From positions 1 through 7,741 of the forward strand of contig PWHA01000269.1 in NCBI GenBank assembly GCA_003554685.1: 7,741 nt of DNA. The letters run 5' to 3'. The notes under the pieces are model-generated. The model was not told where the DNA came from, searched no databases, and saw only the letters and a program-made list of their open reading frames with translations. Positions 1 to 6,018 of the stretch are shown piece by piece. Numbering within the stretch: the stretch's first letter is position 1; each line of letters starts with the position of its first letter. The stretch comes from Halanaerobiaceae bacterium. Its GTDB lineage: Bacteria > Bacillota > Halanaerobiia > Halanaerobiales > Halarsenatibacteraceae. A program made the position numbers and the translations under genes.

Positions 1-818
1 AGGCCCGGGAGAGAGGCATCACCCAGCTTAACACCCTGGGCTCTGGTAATCATTTTCTGGAAATACAGCAAATAGCCTGGGCTGAGGAGGAGAGCGGGTT
101 CTTTAAAGGAGAGATAGTAATTATGCTCCATACCGGCTCCCGGGGTTTTGGCCATCAGATCTGCCAGGACTATCTCAAGCTGGCCGAACAGCGGCGTCAG
201 AAATATAAATTGAACTTTCCGGTAAAAAATCTGGCCTATCTGCCCTCGGACAGTCCGGAGGGAAAGGATTATCTGGCTGCCATGGGCTGCGCTGCTAATT
301 TTGCCTACTCCAACCGGGAGTTACTGACAGACAGGCTGAAAGAAATCTGGAGTGATTTGTTCCCCGGTTCTCGGCTCAGGCTTTTCTACGATCATACCCA
401 TAATATTGCCCGCTGGGAGGAACACCGGATTAACGAAAAGCAGCAGAAAGTACTAATCCACCGCAAGGGGGCTACCCAGCTGGCACCGGGCAAACCGGCC
501 CTGATTCCCGGTTCAATGGGAACCTCCAGTTATGTGGTCAGCTCTGAAGATAGCGAAAATACCATACTTGCTTTTAAATCCGCCGCTCATGGCGCCGGCC
601 GCAGCATGAGCAGAACCCAGGCTAAAAAAACCATCTCCCGGGAACAGCATCGTTCCAGCCTGGGAAGGGTTAAAGCCGTTTCTTCCAGCGGGGGCAGCAT
701 GCTGGATGAATCCCCCCTGGCCTATAAAAACATTTCTCTGGTAATCGATTCTCTTCAGCAGACCGAACTGGCCAGACCTCTGGCCCGGATGAATCCCCTG
801 CTCGTTTTGAAGGGATAG
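1..818 (+). CDS. rtcB: RNA-splicing ligase RtcB, C-terminal part (5' end outside window)
   Basis: RtcB is a Mn(II)- and GTP-dependent RNA ligase that joins 2',3'-cyclic phosphate (3'-phosphate) ends to 5'-OH ends, acting in cytoplasmic tRNA or RNA repair. The reading frame is open from base 3, so the gene enters from the left edge; the ATG at 123 lies inside conserved sequence and is not the start. About 271 residues remain of a family that is usually 400-480. Visible family motifs, in order, are LGSGNHFLEI (metal-binding Asn/His), HTGSRGFG, YDHTHNIA, HRKGATQ, PGSMGTSSYV, and AAHGAGRSMSR, whose His (codon 588-590) is the residue that becomes guanylylated in known RtcB proteins. DESPLAYKNI follows, and the protein ends in Lys-Gly as is usual. 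All key residues visible in this part are intact. The gene converges on the encapsulin operon, and the hairpin at 922-953 lies between them. No archease partner is seen on this side. Confidence 0.95.
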   Translation, partial: ARERGITQLNTLGSGNHFLEIQQIAWAEEESGFFKGEIVIMLHTGSRGFGHQICQDYLKLAEQRRQKYKLNFPVKNLAYLPSDSPEGKDYLAAMGCAANFAYSNRELLTDRLKEIWSDLFPGSRLRLFYDHTHNIARWEEHRINEKQQKVLIHRKGATQLAPGKPALIPGSMGTSSYVVSSEDSENTILAFKSAAHGAGRSMSRTQAKKTISREQHRSSLGRVKAVSSSGGSMLDESPLAYKNISLVIDSLQQTELARPLARMNPLLVLKG

Positions 819-921
819 AAGAAAATAACCAGAAATGAAGCTAAAGGTCACATTTTATGACAATATAACACAATACCATTAAAACCTGAAGGAATAAATT
901 AGCACTATAAAAACAATAAAT

Positions 922-953
922 AAGCCCCCTCAGAAAGCAACTCGAGGGGGCTT
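922..953 (-). terminator. Intrinsic terminator between convergent rtcB and encapsulin genes
   Basis: A perfect 10-bp stem (922-931 pairs with 944-953, AAGCCCCCTC/GAGGGGGCTT) encloses a 12-base loop. Read on the - strand, it is followed by TTATTTATTGTTTTTATAG, a good U-rich tract, so it should terminate the encapsulin operon about 90 bases after its stop codon. Read on the + strand, the tail is weaker (GATTACATG, with a T-run only after about 20 bases), but the same stem could also stop rtcB transcription. Confidence 0.85.
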
Positions 954-1008
954 GATTACATGATTATAATTGATTTTTTAGAGCCTTCCAGCTACAAAAC
1001 TCTTACTC

Positions 1009-1043
1009 AAGTGCCAGGGCCTGACAGCAGTCAAGCCGCACTT
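1009..1043 (-). other. Imperfect hairpin at the 3' end of the encapsulin gene
   Basis: An outer stem (1009-1014 with 1038-1043, AAGTGC/GCACTT) and an inner stem (1018-1025 with 1030-1037, one mismatch) surround an AGCA loop. The hairpin touches the encapsulin stop codon and is not followed by a U-tract, so it is not a classic terminator. It may protect the mRNA 3' end or mark a processing site; this role is inferred. Confidence 0.4.
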
Positions 1044-1849
1044 TACTCAAAAGTGATGGCCGCCTCAGGAGCATTAACTTTGAATGTCAGGCTTTCAAAA
1101 AGGAAAAGTTCCACTTCTTCCTCATCATGGCCCTTATAACCCAGAGAAATATCTTTACCTACAAAGAGCTCAAAATCATCTCCTGCTGCCATCAGCACGC
1201 TGTTATCCTCCAGCTCCGGAACAAAAATAAGTTCCGTCCCTAGAATTTGTTCGATCTTTTTGAAGAGCGGGTAACAGGCTGACTCCAGCTCATGGAGGAG
1301 ATTATAATGCTTCTCGCCCAGGAGCAGATGATAGGGCCCTTCTACCCCGGCCTTGAAAAGCTTCTCCCTGGCCTGGAAGATTACGGAATAAAAGGCAGTT
1401 GAGCTGTCTCCCGAAAGCTCCATACTGCCATGTTCTTCTCTGGAGGCCGGAATTATTCCTTCTATTCCTGCCTCAGGCAGGCCAAAGAAAACAGCTTTAT
1501 TCTCAATCTCGGCTGCCAGTTTAGCAGCTTCTCTTACCGGATCGGAATCAGCATCCTCAGCTCCCCGGGCAAAGGCTTCCAGTTCCCTGCGGCTGACCTT
1601 GAGGGAAACCTCCACCTCCAACAGATTTAGCGAATCTCTCTGGCTTAAATCAGCTCCGGCAAAACTGCTCTCCACCTTTTGGCCTCTGCCGGTGTTAACA
1701 GCGGCAGTTTCCAGTCCTGACGGACCTACCAGATCAACAACCCGGCGGGCATTCAGCCTCATTTCCAGAATTTCTCTGGCTTCCTCATCAAGAAATTCCC
1801 AGGTGTCTTCGGGAAAGGGTGCCAGCTTTCTATTAAGTATATCTACCAT
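1043..1849 (-). CDS. enc: Encapsulin shell protein (family 1, Linocin_M18 / HK97 fold)
   Basis: Encapsulins self-assemble into icosahedral protein nanocompartments of HK97 capsid fold and enclose a tagged cargo enzyme in the cytoplasm. The 268-residue length matches the roughly 264-residue Thermotoga maritima protein, and the two can be aligned by eye end to end. The N-terminus has LNRKLAPF and W17 in the cargo-docking arm, then LNARRVVDLVGPSG (about 32-45), KAGVEGPYHLLLG in the middle (P-domain/A-domain region), and GKDISLGYKGHDEEEVELF (231-249), which includes the acidic five-fold pore loop. The conserved tail FESLTFKVNAPEAAI follows. The Trp that binds flavin in T. maritima appears to be Arg88 here. 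The gene starts one base after the stop of its cargo gene and uses a Shine-Dalgarno inside that gene, so the two should be made together. Iron storage is inferred from the neighbour. Confidence 0.96.
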   Translation of the reverse strand: MVDILNRKLAPFPEDTWEFLDEEAREILEMRLNARRVVDLVGPSGLETAAVNTGRGQKVESSFAGADLSQRDSLNLLEVEVSLKVSRRELEAFARGAEDADSDPVREAAKLAAEIENKAVFFGLPEAGIEGIIPASREEHGSMELSGDSSTAFYSVIFQAREKLFKAGVEGPYHLLLGEKHYNLLHELESACYPLFKKIEQILGTELIFVPELEDNSVLMAAGDDFELFVGKDISLGYKGHDEEEVELFLFESLTFKVNAPEAAITFE

Positions 1850-1850
1850 C

Positions 1851-2216
1851 TTATTTTCCCTCCTTTAGACTTCCAATTCCCAGCGATTTATTTTCGGCAG
1901 ATTCTGCTTCTTCTCCGCCTTCCTCTTCTTCTTCAATGGAGGTGATCTCCGTTTCAGTGAAGAGAAATTCTCGCAGCATTTCATCCCAGGTTTCACTGTT
2001 TCTCCTTAGCCATTCCAGTCCCATACAGGCGTGCTCGATCTCTTCGTCTCTATTATGGGCAACGATCTTGCGAACCTGTTCATCTTCAGTGGCATGGGCC
2101 CGCTGATTGTACCAGTCAACTGCCTCCAGTTCCTCGATAACACTTTTAATTATTCGATGATATTCAATGGCTTCCTGTGGTAAAAATTCCAGAGGTTCAT
2201 GGTATTCTCCGCTCAT
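1851..2216 (-). CDS. encFtn: Encapsulated ferritin-like protein (EncFtn) with encapsulin targeting peptide
   Basis: EncFtn is a short two-helix ferritin-like protein that assembles as an annular decamer with a ferroxidase centre at the subunit interface. It oxidises Fe(II) inside an encapsulin shell, which stores the mineral. The 121-residue product aligns closely with Rhodospirillum rubrum EncFtn: HEPLEFL, then EELEAVDWYNQRA, then AHNRDEEIEHA and LEWLRRN. The ferroxidase ligands are present as E29, E59 and H62 (E32, E62, H65 in R. rubrum), and the entry-site residues E28, E31 and W35 are kept. A glutamate-rich linker (95-109) leads to SLGIGSLK (111-118), a canonical cargo-loading peptide. 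The ATG at 2214-2216 is chosen because AAGGAGG lies 7 bases before it; an upstream TTG at 2250-2252 has no good ribosome site and would add 12 unconserved residues. It is the first gene of the nanocompartment operon. Confidence 0.96.
   Translation of the reverse strand: MSGEYHEPLEFLPQEAIEYHRIIKSVIEELEAVDWYNQRAHATEDEQVRKIVAHNRDEEIEHACMGLEWLRRNSETWDEMLREFLFTETEITSIEEEEEGGEEAESAENKSLGIGSLKEGK
1859..1865 (-). promoter_or_regulatory. Encapsulin ribosome binding site embedded in cargo-tag codons
   Basis: AAGGAGG lies 9 bases before the encapsulin ATG (1847-1849). It is formed by the last codons of the upstream cargo gene (Lys-Glu-Gly just after the GSL of the targeting peptide). This fixes the encapsulin start and implies translational coupling. 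Confidence 0.9.
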
Positions 2217-2223
2217 ATTTCTC

Positions 2224-2230
2224 CCTCCTT
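2224..2230 (-). promoter_or_regulatory. Ribosome binding site deciding the EncFtn start
   Basis: A perfect AAGGAGG lies 7 bases upstream of the ATG at 2214-2216. It selects that start over the in-frame TTG at 2250-2252. Confidence 0.9.
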
Positions 2231-2297
2231 GGATTTGTAAAAATTTAAGCAAATAAGTCTATTTTCATCTGATTTCTATCCCAAGATTACTACTATT

Positions 2298-2326
2298 ATT
2301 CTATTATTTACTTAAACTATTGTCAA
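2298..2326 (-). promoter_or_regulatory. Sigma-A-type promoter of the EncFtn-encapsulin operon
   Basis: On the - strand TTGACA (2321-2326) and TAGAAT (2298-2303) are separated by exactly 17 bases. This is one mismatch from consensus overall. Transcription should start near 2291, giving a leader of about 75 bases before the EncFtn ATG. The -10 sits in a short direct repeat, TATTATT-C-TATTATT on the + strand (2294-2308), which could be a regulator contact or simply AT-rich sequence. No clear Fur or PerR palindrome was found. Confidence 0.85.
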
Positions 2327-2363
2327 GTATTCCTAAATCATTGAATATTATTGTTCTTAACTT

Positions 2364-3365
2364 CTATAAATCTCTTTCCACCAGCCACTCTGCCAGCTCC
2401 ATGATTTTATCTTCTTCTCCGTAAAATTCAACAAGTTCCTCCAGGGCATTATACATGGCAGTGAGATTAAAGGTGCAGTCCCTGAGAGTTTCTTCCAGTT
2501 CCTTTATCAGGTGAACATTCATGGCATCGCTGAAAATGTTTACTGATTCTATTCTCCCCTCTTCAAGTTCCAGACCAAGCTCAATTCCCCCCCAGTCAAA
2601 GCGGGTTTTAAAACTCATATCAAATTTAGGGGTCCTGCCAAAGCGCCACTCCCAGCTGGCAAACTTCCGGTAAAGCTCGCTGAACTCCTCTCTGAGTTCC
2701 GGATCAATAAATTTTGGGGACTCCTGGGGCCAGCCAAAATAATGGTAAAAGGAATCTTCCAAACTGTGGCAGAGATCGGCTACGGTAATATCAGTATTAA
2801 TTTTGGCCAGATTGATTTCCTTTTCCCGAGACGAATCTTTCTTCAGGGCATAGATTCTCTCTGGAGATACATCCAGATAGTTTCTCATCAGTTTAAGATC
2901 GGTATTAACCAGAATTGACCCGTGATGGAGGGCCCTCTCGGAGGTAAAATAATAGGCATTTCTGGAAAATCTCAGATTATGATAGGAAAGATCATTCTGC
3001 CGGGAAAGTTCGACCTCAACTCCCAGGCTGCGAACTGCCTCAAGAATTACCTTCAGCTGCTTTTCCTCATCATAGTTTTCCTGCCTGGTTATAAAGGTAA
3101 AATTTTGATTGCCCAGATCGTGAAAAACAGCCCCTCCCCCGGATAAACGCCTGGCAAGCTTACCCCCATCTCTCTCCAGACAGGTACAGCAGCATTCCCG
3201 CCAGGCATTCTGATTCCGGCCGATTACCACAGTCTTCTCATTTTGCCACAAATAAAGAATTATTTCTCCTTCTTTAACATTATTTAAAAGATGCTCTTCG
3301 AGAGCTTGATTGAACCAGGGATTATAGTTTTCGGAATAAATAACCCTCGGATTGAGATCACTCAC
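2364..3365 (-). CDS. lplA: Lipoate-protein ligase A homologue with altered catalytic motif
   Basis: LplA activates free lipoate with ATP and attaches it to a lysine of lipoyl domains (E2 subunits, GcvH). From a GTG start the product is 333 residues, close to E. coli LplA, and includes its small C-terminal domain (SWEWRFGRTPKFD onward). Conserved parts are YNPWFNQALEEHL (14-26), WQNEKTVVIGRNQN (40-53), RRLSGGGAVFHDLGN (72-86) and HHGSILVNTDL (147-157). However, the motif that reads RKVSGSAY in E. coli reads LRFSRNAY here, so the catalytic Lys (K133 in E. coli) is Arg132 and the following Gly is Arg135. The KG-SV-SRV-NL stretch is also degraded to KKDSSREKEINL. A Cys cluster (C58, C59, C60, C62) is unusual. 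The start was chosen because the longer frame to 3437 would run 80 bases into lpd, and because family N-termini begin just before the YNPWFN region. Activity is therefore uncertain. Confidence 0.85.
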   Translation of the reverse strand: MSDLNPRVIYSENYNPWFNQALEEHLLNNVKEGEIILYLWQNEKTVVIGRNQNAWRECCCTCLERDGGKLARRLSGGGAVFHDLGNQNFTFITRQENYDEEKQLKVILEAVRSLGVEVELSRQNDLSYHNLRFSRNAYYFTSERALHHGSILVNTDLKLMRNYLDVSPERIYALKKDSSREKEINLAKINTDITVADLCHSLEDSFYHYFGWPQESPKFIDPELREEFSELYRKFASWEWRFGRTPKFDMSFKTRFDWGGIELGLELEEGRIESVNIFSDAMNVHLIKELEETLRDCTFNLTAMYNALEELVEFYGEEDKIMELAEWLVERDL

Positions 3366-4779
3366 TATAGTGTAGTGCACCTCCTTCCAGTCCCAGGGCT
3401 GCTTCGTGAATAACTTCAGCCGTGGTGGGATGGGCAAAGATCGTCTCCCCTATCTCTGCAGCTGTCAGATTATTTTCTACGGCCAGCGAAAGAGTAGCAA
3501 TTAAGTCAGTGGCATGCAGACCAACTATGGCTCCACCAACCACCCTGCCGCTCTCTTTCTCCTGCAATATCTTCACAAAACCCTGACGTTCTCCAGCAGC
3601 CAGCACCTTGCCGTTGGCACTGTAGGGAAATCTCCCCACCTCAACTTCAACTCCCTGACTGGCAGCCTCCTTCTCGCTGAGTCCCACAGTGGCCACCTCC
3701 GGATCGGTGAAAATGGCAGAGGGTACTGCCTCATAGCTCATGCTGCTTTCCCGGCCACAGGCATTTTTAGCAGCCACCATACCCTGATGCATGGCCACAT
3801 GGGCCAGTAAAATTTTATCGGTAACATCGCCGATAGCATAGGCATTATCCACAGAGGTCTCCATTCTCTCATTGACTTCAATTCCCCGGCCTGTTTCCTG
3901 ACAGTCAAGCCCCAGAGCTTCAGGATCCAGCCCGGTGAAATCAGGCACTCTGCCGACTGCCACCAGAACCATCTCAGTGGGAATAAATTTTTCCTCATCC
4001 TCCTCAACAAAGTTAACCAGAAGTTTCTCCTGTTCATCCTCAGTTCTGGAAATTTTCTGGACCTCACTGGAAGTATGAAGTTTAATTTTCTGACGCCGGG
4101 CTGACCTTTTCAGCTCCTTGCAGATATCGCCGTCCATCTCCGGCAGAATATCATCCATAAACTCAATCACGGTCAGCTCAACATCCAGGCTGGCAAATAA
4201 GAAGGCAAATTCCATACCGATTACCCCGCCTCCCACAATTACCATCTTTTCAGGCAGCTCTTCCAGGGCCATGGCTTCCCGGCTGCCAATCACACCGGGG
4301 AGATCCATGCCTGGAACCGGCAGGCGGGAGGCCCGGGATCCGGTAGCTATTATCACTTTTTTAGCCCTGATCTCCTGACAGTAGTTGTCTCCGGTAACCG
4401 TAATCTCACCTGGTCTGACAAATTCTCCCACGCCCTCAAAAACGGTAACTCCTTCGTTCTCCAGCAGATATTCTATCCCCCTGACCAGCCTGGTAACCAC
4501 TTTATCTTTTCTTTTTATCATCCCGGTAAAATCAAAGGAAGCACCGGCAATATTAACCCCCAGACTGGAAGCCTGCCGGGCCTTTTTATATAACTCAGCC
4601 GAACTTATCAGGGCCTTGGTCGGAATACATCCCCAGTTCAAACAGGTGCCTCCAATATTTTCCTTTTCAATCAGGGCTACCTCAGCACCCAGTTTGGCTG
4701 CCTGCAGGGCTGCCACATATCCCCCGGGACCGGCTCCCAGGATCGCCAGATCAAATTCTATCTGCTTAACTTCGCTCAT
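3358..4779 (-). CDS. lpdA: Dihydrolipoamide dehydrogenase (E3)
   Basis: This FAD-dependent disulfide oxidoreductase reoxidises dihydrolipoyl groups of 2-oxoacid dehydrogenase, acetoin dehydrogenase or glycine-cleavage complexes and passes electrons to NAD+. The 473-residue length is typical. Visible features in order: FAD-binding GAGPGG (15-20), the redox-active disulfide motif GGTCLNWGCIPTK with C46 and C51, ATGSRASRLP, the NAD-binding GGGVIGMEFA (about 183-192), the second FAD motif with AIGDVT, and the dimer-interface HPTTAE with H450 and E455 as the catalytic pair. All key residues are intact. The ATG is supported by GGGAGG 7 bases upstream. It is followed by the lplA homologue with an 8-base overlap, so they are co-translated. 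No E1, E2 or glycine-cleavage gene is in the window, so the partner complex cannot be named. An alternative such as mercuric or glutathione reductase is unlikely given the lipoate ligase neighbour. Confidence 0.96.
   Translation of the reverse strand: MSEVKQIEFDLAILGAGPGGYVAALQAAKLGAEVALIEKENIGGTCLNWGCIPTKALISSAELYKKARQASSLGVNIAGASFDFTGMIKRKDKVVTRLVRGIEYLLENEGVTVFEGVGEFVRPGEITVTGDNYCQEIRAKKVIIATGSRASRLPVPGMDLPGVIGSREAMALEELPEKMVIVGGGVIGMEFAFLFASLDVELTVIEFMDDILPEMDGDICKELKRSARRQKIKLHTSSEVQKISRTEDEQEKLLVNFVEEDEEKFIPTEMVLVAVGRVPDFTGLDPEALGLDCQETGRGIEVNERMETSVDNAYAIGDVTDKILLAHVAMHQGMVAAKNACGRESSMSYEAVPSAIFTDPEVATVGLSEKEAASQGVEVEVGRFPYSANGKVLAAGERQGFVKILQEKESGRVVGGAIVGLHATDLIATLSLAVENNLTAAEIGETIFAHPTTAEVIHEAALGLEGGALHYSE
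3380..3387 (-). promoter_or_regulatory. Ribosome binding site of the lplA homologue, inside lpd
   Basis: GAAGGAGG lies within the last codons of lpd, 14 bases before the proposed GTG start (3363-3365). The spacing is longer than usual, but no better start is present in frame. Reinitiation after the overlapping lpd stop codon (GTGAGTGA) would explain it. Confidence 0.6.
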
Positions 4780-4809
4780 GTTATTACCTCCCAGACTTTT
4801 TCTTGCTGC

Positions 4810-4847
4810 AATCTTTTAACTAATGATTAATCTTTTAATTAATGATT
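4810..4847 (-). repeat. Tandem 19-bp direct repeat upstream of lpd (possible operator)
   Basis: Two adjacent copies of AATCTTTTAAYTAATGATT (4810-4828 and 4829-4847, + strand) differ at one base, and a partial third copy (AATCTTTT, 4851-4858) follows. Each copy has AATC at one end and its complement GATT at the other, giving weak dyad symmetry. The array ends about 30 bases before the lpd ATG. A -10-like TATAAT on the - strand (4845-4850) overlaps its distal edge, but no convincing -35 lies 16-18 bases upstream. An operator or leader element for lpd-lplA is plausible but inferred. Confidence 0.5.
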
Positions 4848-5034
4848 ATAAATCTTTTCCCTGTTCGTATTATTCCAGTTAATCTTATCTTTTTCCTAAT
4901 TTAATTCAGCTTGTTCAGATTGCTAAATAAAATGTTCAAAAAATCCTTATTATTTAAAATATAATAGGCTGTAAAATAAAACCCTATGTAAATTTCAATA
5001 CCCGGAAGATTCCGACACAAAACAAAAAAATAAG

Positions 5035-5050
5035 CCCGGCCCCGGCCGGG
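5035..5050 (-). terminator. Intrinsic terminator of the glgA-Asp23-hydrolase block
   Basis: CCCGGC (5035-5040) pairs with GCCGGG (5045-5050) around a 4-base loop. On the - strand it is followed by CTTATTTTTTTGTTTTG, a strong U-tract, so it ends transcription coming from the hydrolase gene about 195 bases after its stop and insulates lpd. On the + strand the tail TATTTAATTTTTAG is also T-rich, so it may work in both directions. Confidence 0.85.
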
Positions 5051-5082
5051 TATTTAATTTTTAGTAGGTTGAAGTTGTAAAT

Positions 5083-5111
5083 ATTATATCCTATTTCATA
5101 TCAACCAGCAA
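5083..5111 (-). promoter_or_regulatory. Promoter-like sequence just upstream of the terminator
   Basis: On the - strand TATAAT (5083-5088) lies 17 bases after TTGCTG (5106-5111), a half-matching -35. Transcription from it would reach the terminator at 5050 within roughly 25-30 bases. It could be chance in AT-rich DNA, or the start of an attenuated leader toward lpd. Confidence 0.25.
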
Positions 5112-5148
5112 GCAGAGAATTTAAAAAATCCTGTTTTCCCTGCTGGCC

Positions 5149-5157
5149 TGGTATAAT
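5149..5157 (+). promoter_or_regulatory. Extended -10 promoter-like element with flanking inverted repeat
   Basis: TGGTATAAT matches the extended -10 pattern TGnTATAAT on the + strand. It lies within an inverted repeat, GGCCTG (5145-5150) and CAGGCC (5159-5164). No -35 match is present. A transcript would run antisense into the hydrolase gene. Chance occurrence is quite possible. Confidence 0.25.
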
Positions 5158-5244
5158 GCAGGCCTAGTTTAATAAAGCCAGTTTACTGCCGAAGCTAAAA
5201 GCCTGAATAACTGAAATATAAATGCCTGAAATAAGACCTGAAAA

Positions 5245-5994
5245 TCAGTCAATTAAATCCAGGATTGATTTTACTGTTTTTTCCAGCTGCTCTTCAAAAG
5301 AGATTTCAGGCCGGCCATCCCCCTCCTGCTCCCCATACTGACCGAAACCAGCGTGATTTCCCCCGGGGATTTCCCTGAATTGAGTGTCAGGAGGCAGCAG
5401 GTTCTGACGTTCCCGGAAAAGCTCTCCATCCATGACCCGATCCTCACTGCCATATAGGGAAAGTGCATTTAAATTCAGATCGGAAATATCATCAGCAGCA
5501 GCAGGATAAGCTCCCAGCAGAACCAGCCCGGTAAAATTTTCGGGAGTTTCCCTTTTCAGAAAACGAACCGCCATTGCTCCTCCCAGGGAATGTCCGATCA
5601 GGTACCAGTTTGAAATTTCCGGATACTCACGGACAACATTTTCTGCCCGGGACCAGCCCAGAATGGCAAGTTCATAGGGCATCTGTACCAGAAAAACCAG
5701 ATAGCCTCTCTTGGCCAGTTCAGCTGCCAGGGCAGAGTAGGATTCAACCCGAATCTGGCCTCCGGGATAGACAATAAATCCCCTCTCAAACTCAGCTGCT
5801 GACTCACCGGGCAGGAAGGCAAAGTAGTCTTCCTCTTCTAAAACTTCATAGCTGGAGGTGGGCTCCAGATAGAGCAAAGCTTCCTCTTCCGGGCCATAAC
5901 TGATATTCAACCAGTAATAAAGGCCGCCACCCAGCAGCAGCAAAAAAAGTAGAAAGGCCAGAATAAATTTAGGTTGCAGTAATTTTCTCAGCAT
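5245..5994 (-). CDS. Membrane-anchored alpha/beta hydrolase
   Basis: This is a serine hydrolase of alpha/beta fold (Abhydrolase_5-like); the substrate is unknown. The 249-residue protein begins with a short positive tail (R3, K4, K9) and one hydrophobic segment (about 10-29), so it should be anchored in the membrane with the catalytic domain outside. Catalytic elements are the YPGGQI oxyanion-side loop (76-81), nucleophile elbow GHSLGG with S136, YGSEDRV with D185, and GGNHAGFGQYGEQEGDG with H214. All three triad residues are present. The ATG at 5992-5994 has GGAGG about 12 bases upstream, which is a loose fit. It lies 48 bases after the Asp23/Gls24 gene in the same direction, and the block ends at the terminator at 5035-5050. 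A signal peptide instead of an anchor is possible, but no clear cleavage site is seen. Confidence 0.82.
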   Translation of the reverse strand: MLRKLLQPKFILAFLLFLLLLGGGLYYWLNISYGPEEEALLYLEPTSSYEVLEEEDYFAFLPGESAAEFERGFIVYPGGQIRVESYSALAAELAKRGYLVFLVQMPYELAILGWSRAENVVREYPEISNWYLIGHSLGGAMAVRFLKRETPENFTGLVLLGAYPAAADDISDLNLNALSLYGSEDRVMDGELFRERQNLLPPDTQFREIPGGNHAGFGQYGEQEGDGRPEISFEEQLEKTVKSILDLID

Positions 5995-6018
5995 CTTTCC
6001 GGCCTGCCTCCCCGGTCA

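Larger units (their letters stand above)
4780..5244. other. AT-rich intergenic region between lpd and the hydrolase gene
   Basis: This 465-base gap holds the tandem repeat near lpd, a strong terminator (5035-5050) and two promoter-like sequences (5083-5111 on the - strand; 5149-5157 on the + strand). I see no open frame with a ribosome site, no tRNA-like fold and no recognisable riboswitch core. The segment 4860-5030 is plain AT-rich sequence to my reading. Confidence 0.6.

Noticed and set aside
513..851. Open frame on the - strand opposite rtcB
   Set aside because: It covers the RtcB catalytic region antisense and has no recognisable content.
2217..2252. TTG start adding 12 residues to EncFtn
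   Set aside because: No ribosome site precedes it, and a perfect AAGGAGG sits at the proper distance before the ATG at 2216.
2285..2330. Fur or PerR box at the encapsulin promoter
   Set aside because: The region is AT-rich with short direct repeats, but no stretch keeps the needed palindrome well enough to claim it.
3366..3437. N-terminal extension of the lplA frame starting at an ATG at 3437
   Set aside because: It lies wholly inside the conserved 3' end of lpd, adds residues not found in the family, and the YNPWFN region is already complete from the GTG at 3365.
4385..4819. Open frame of 144 codons on the + strand opposite lpd
   Set aside because: It lies antisense to a clearly conserved gene, shows low-complexity Ser/Pro/Thr composition and no family match; a shadow frame.
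4780..5034. Riboswitch or T-box leader before lpd
   Set aside because: No conserved core, specifier loop or antiterminator pairing could be found; only AT-rich sequence and the 19-bp repeat.
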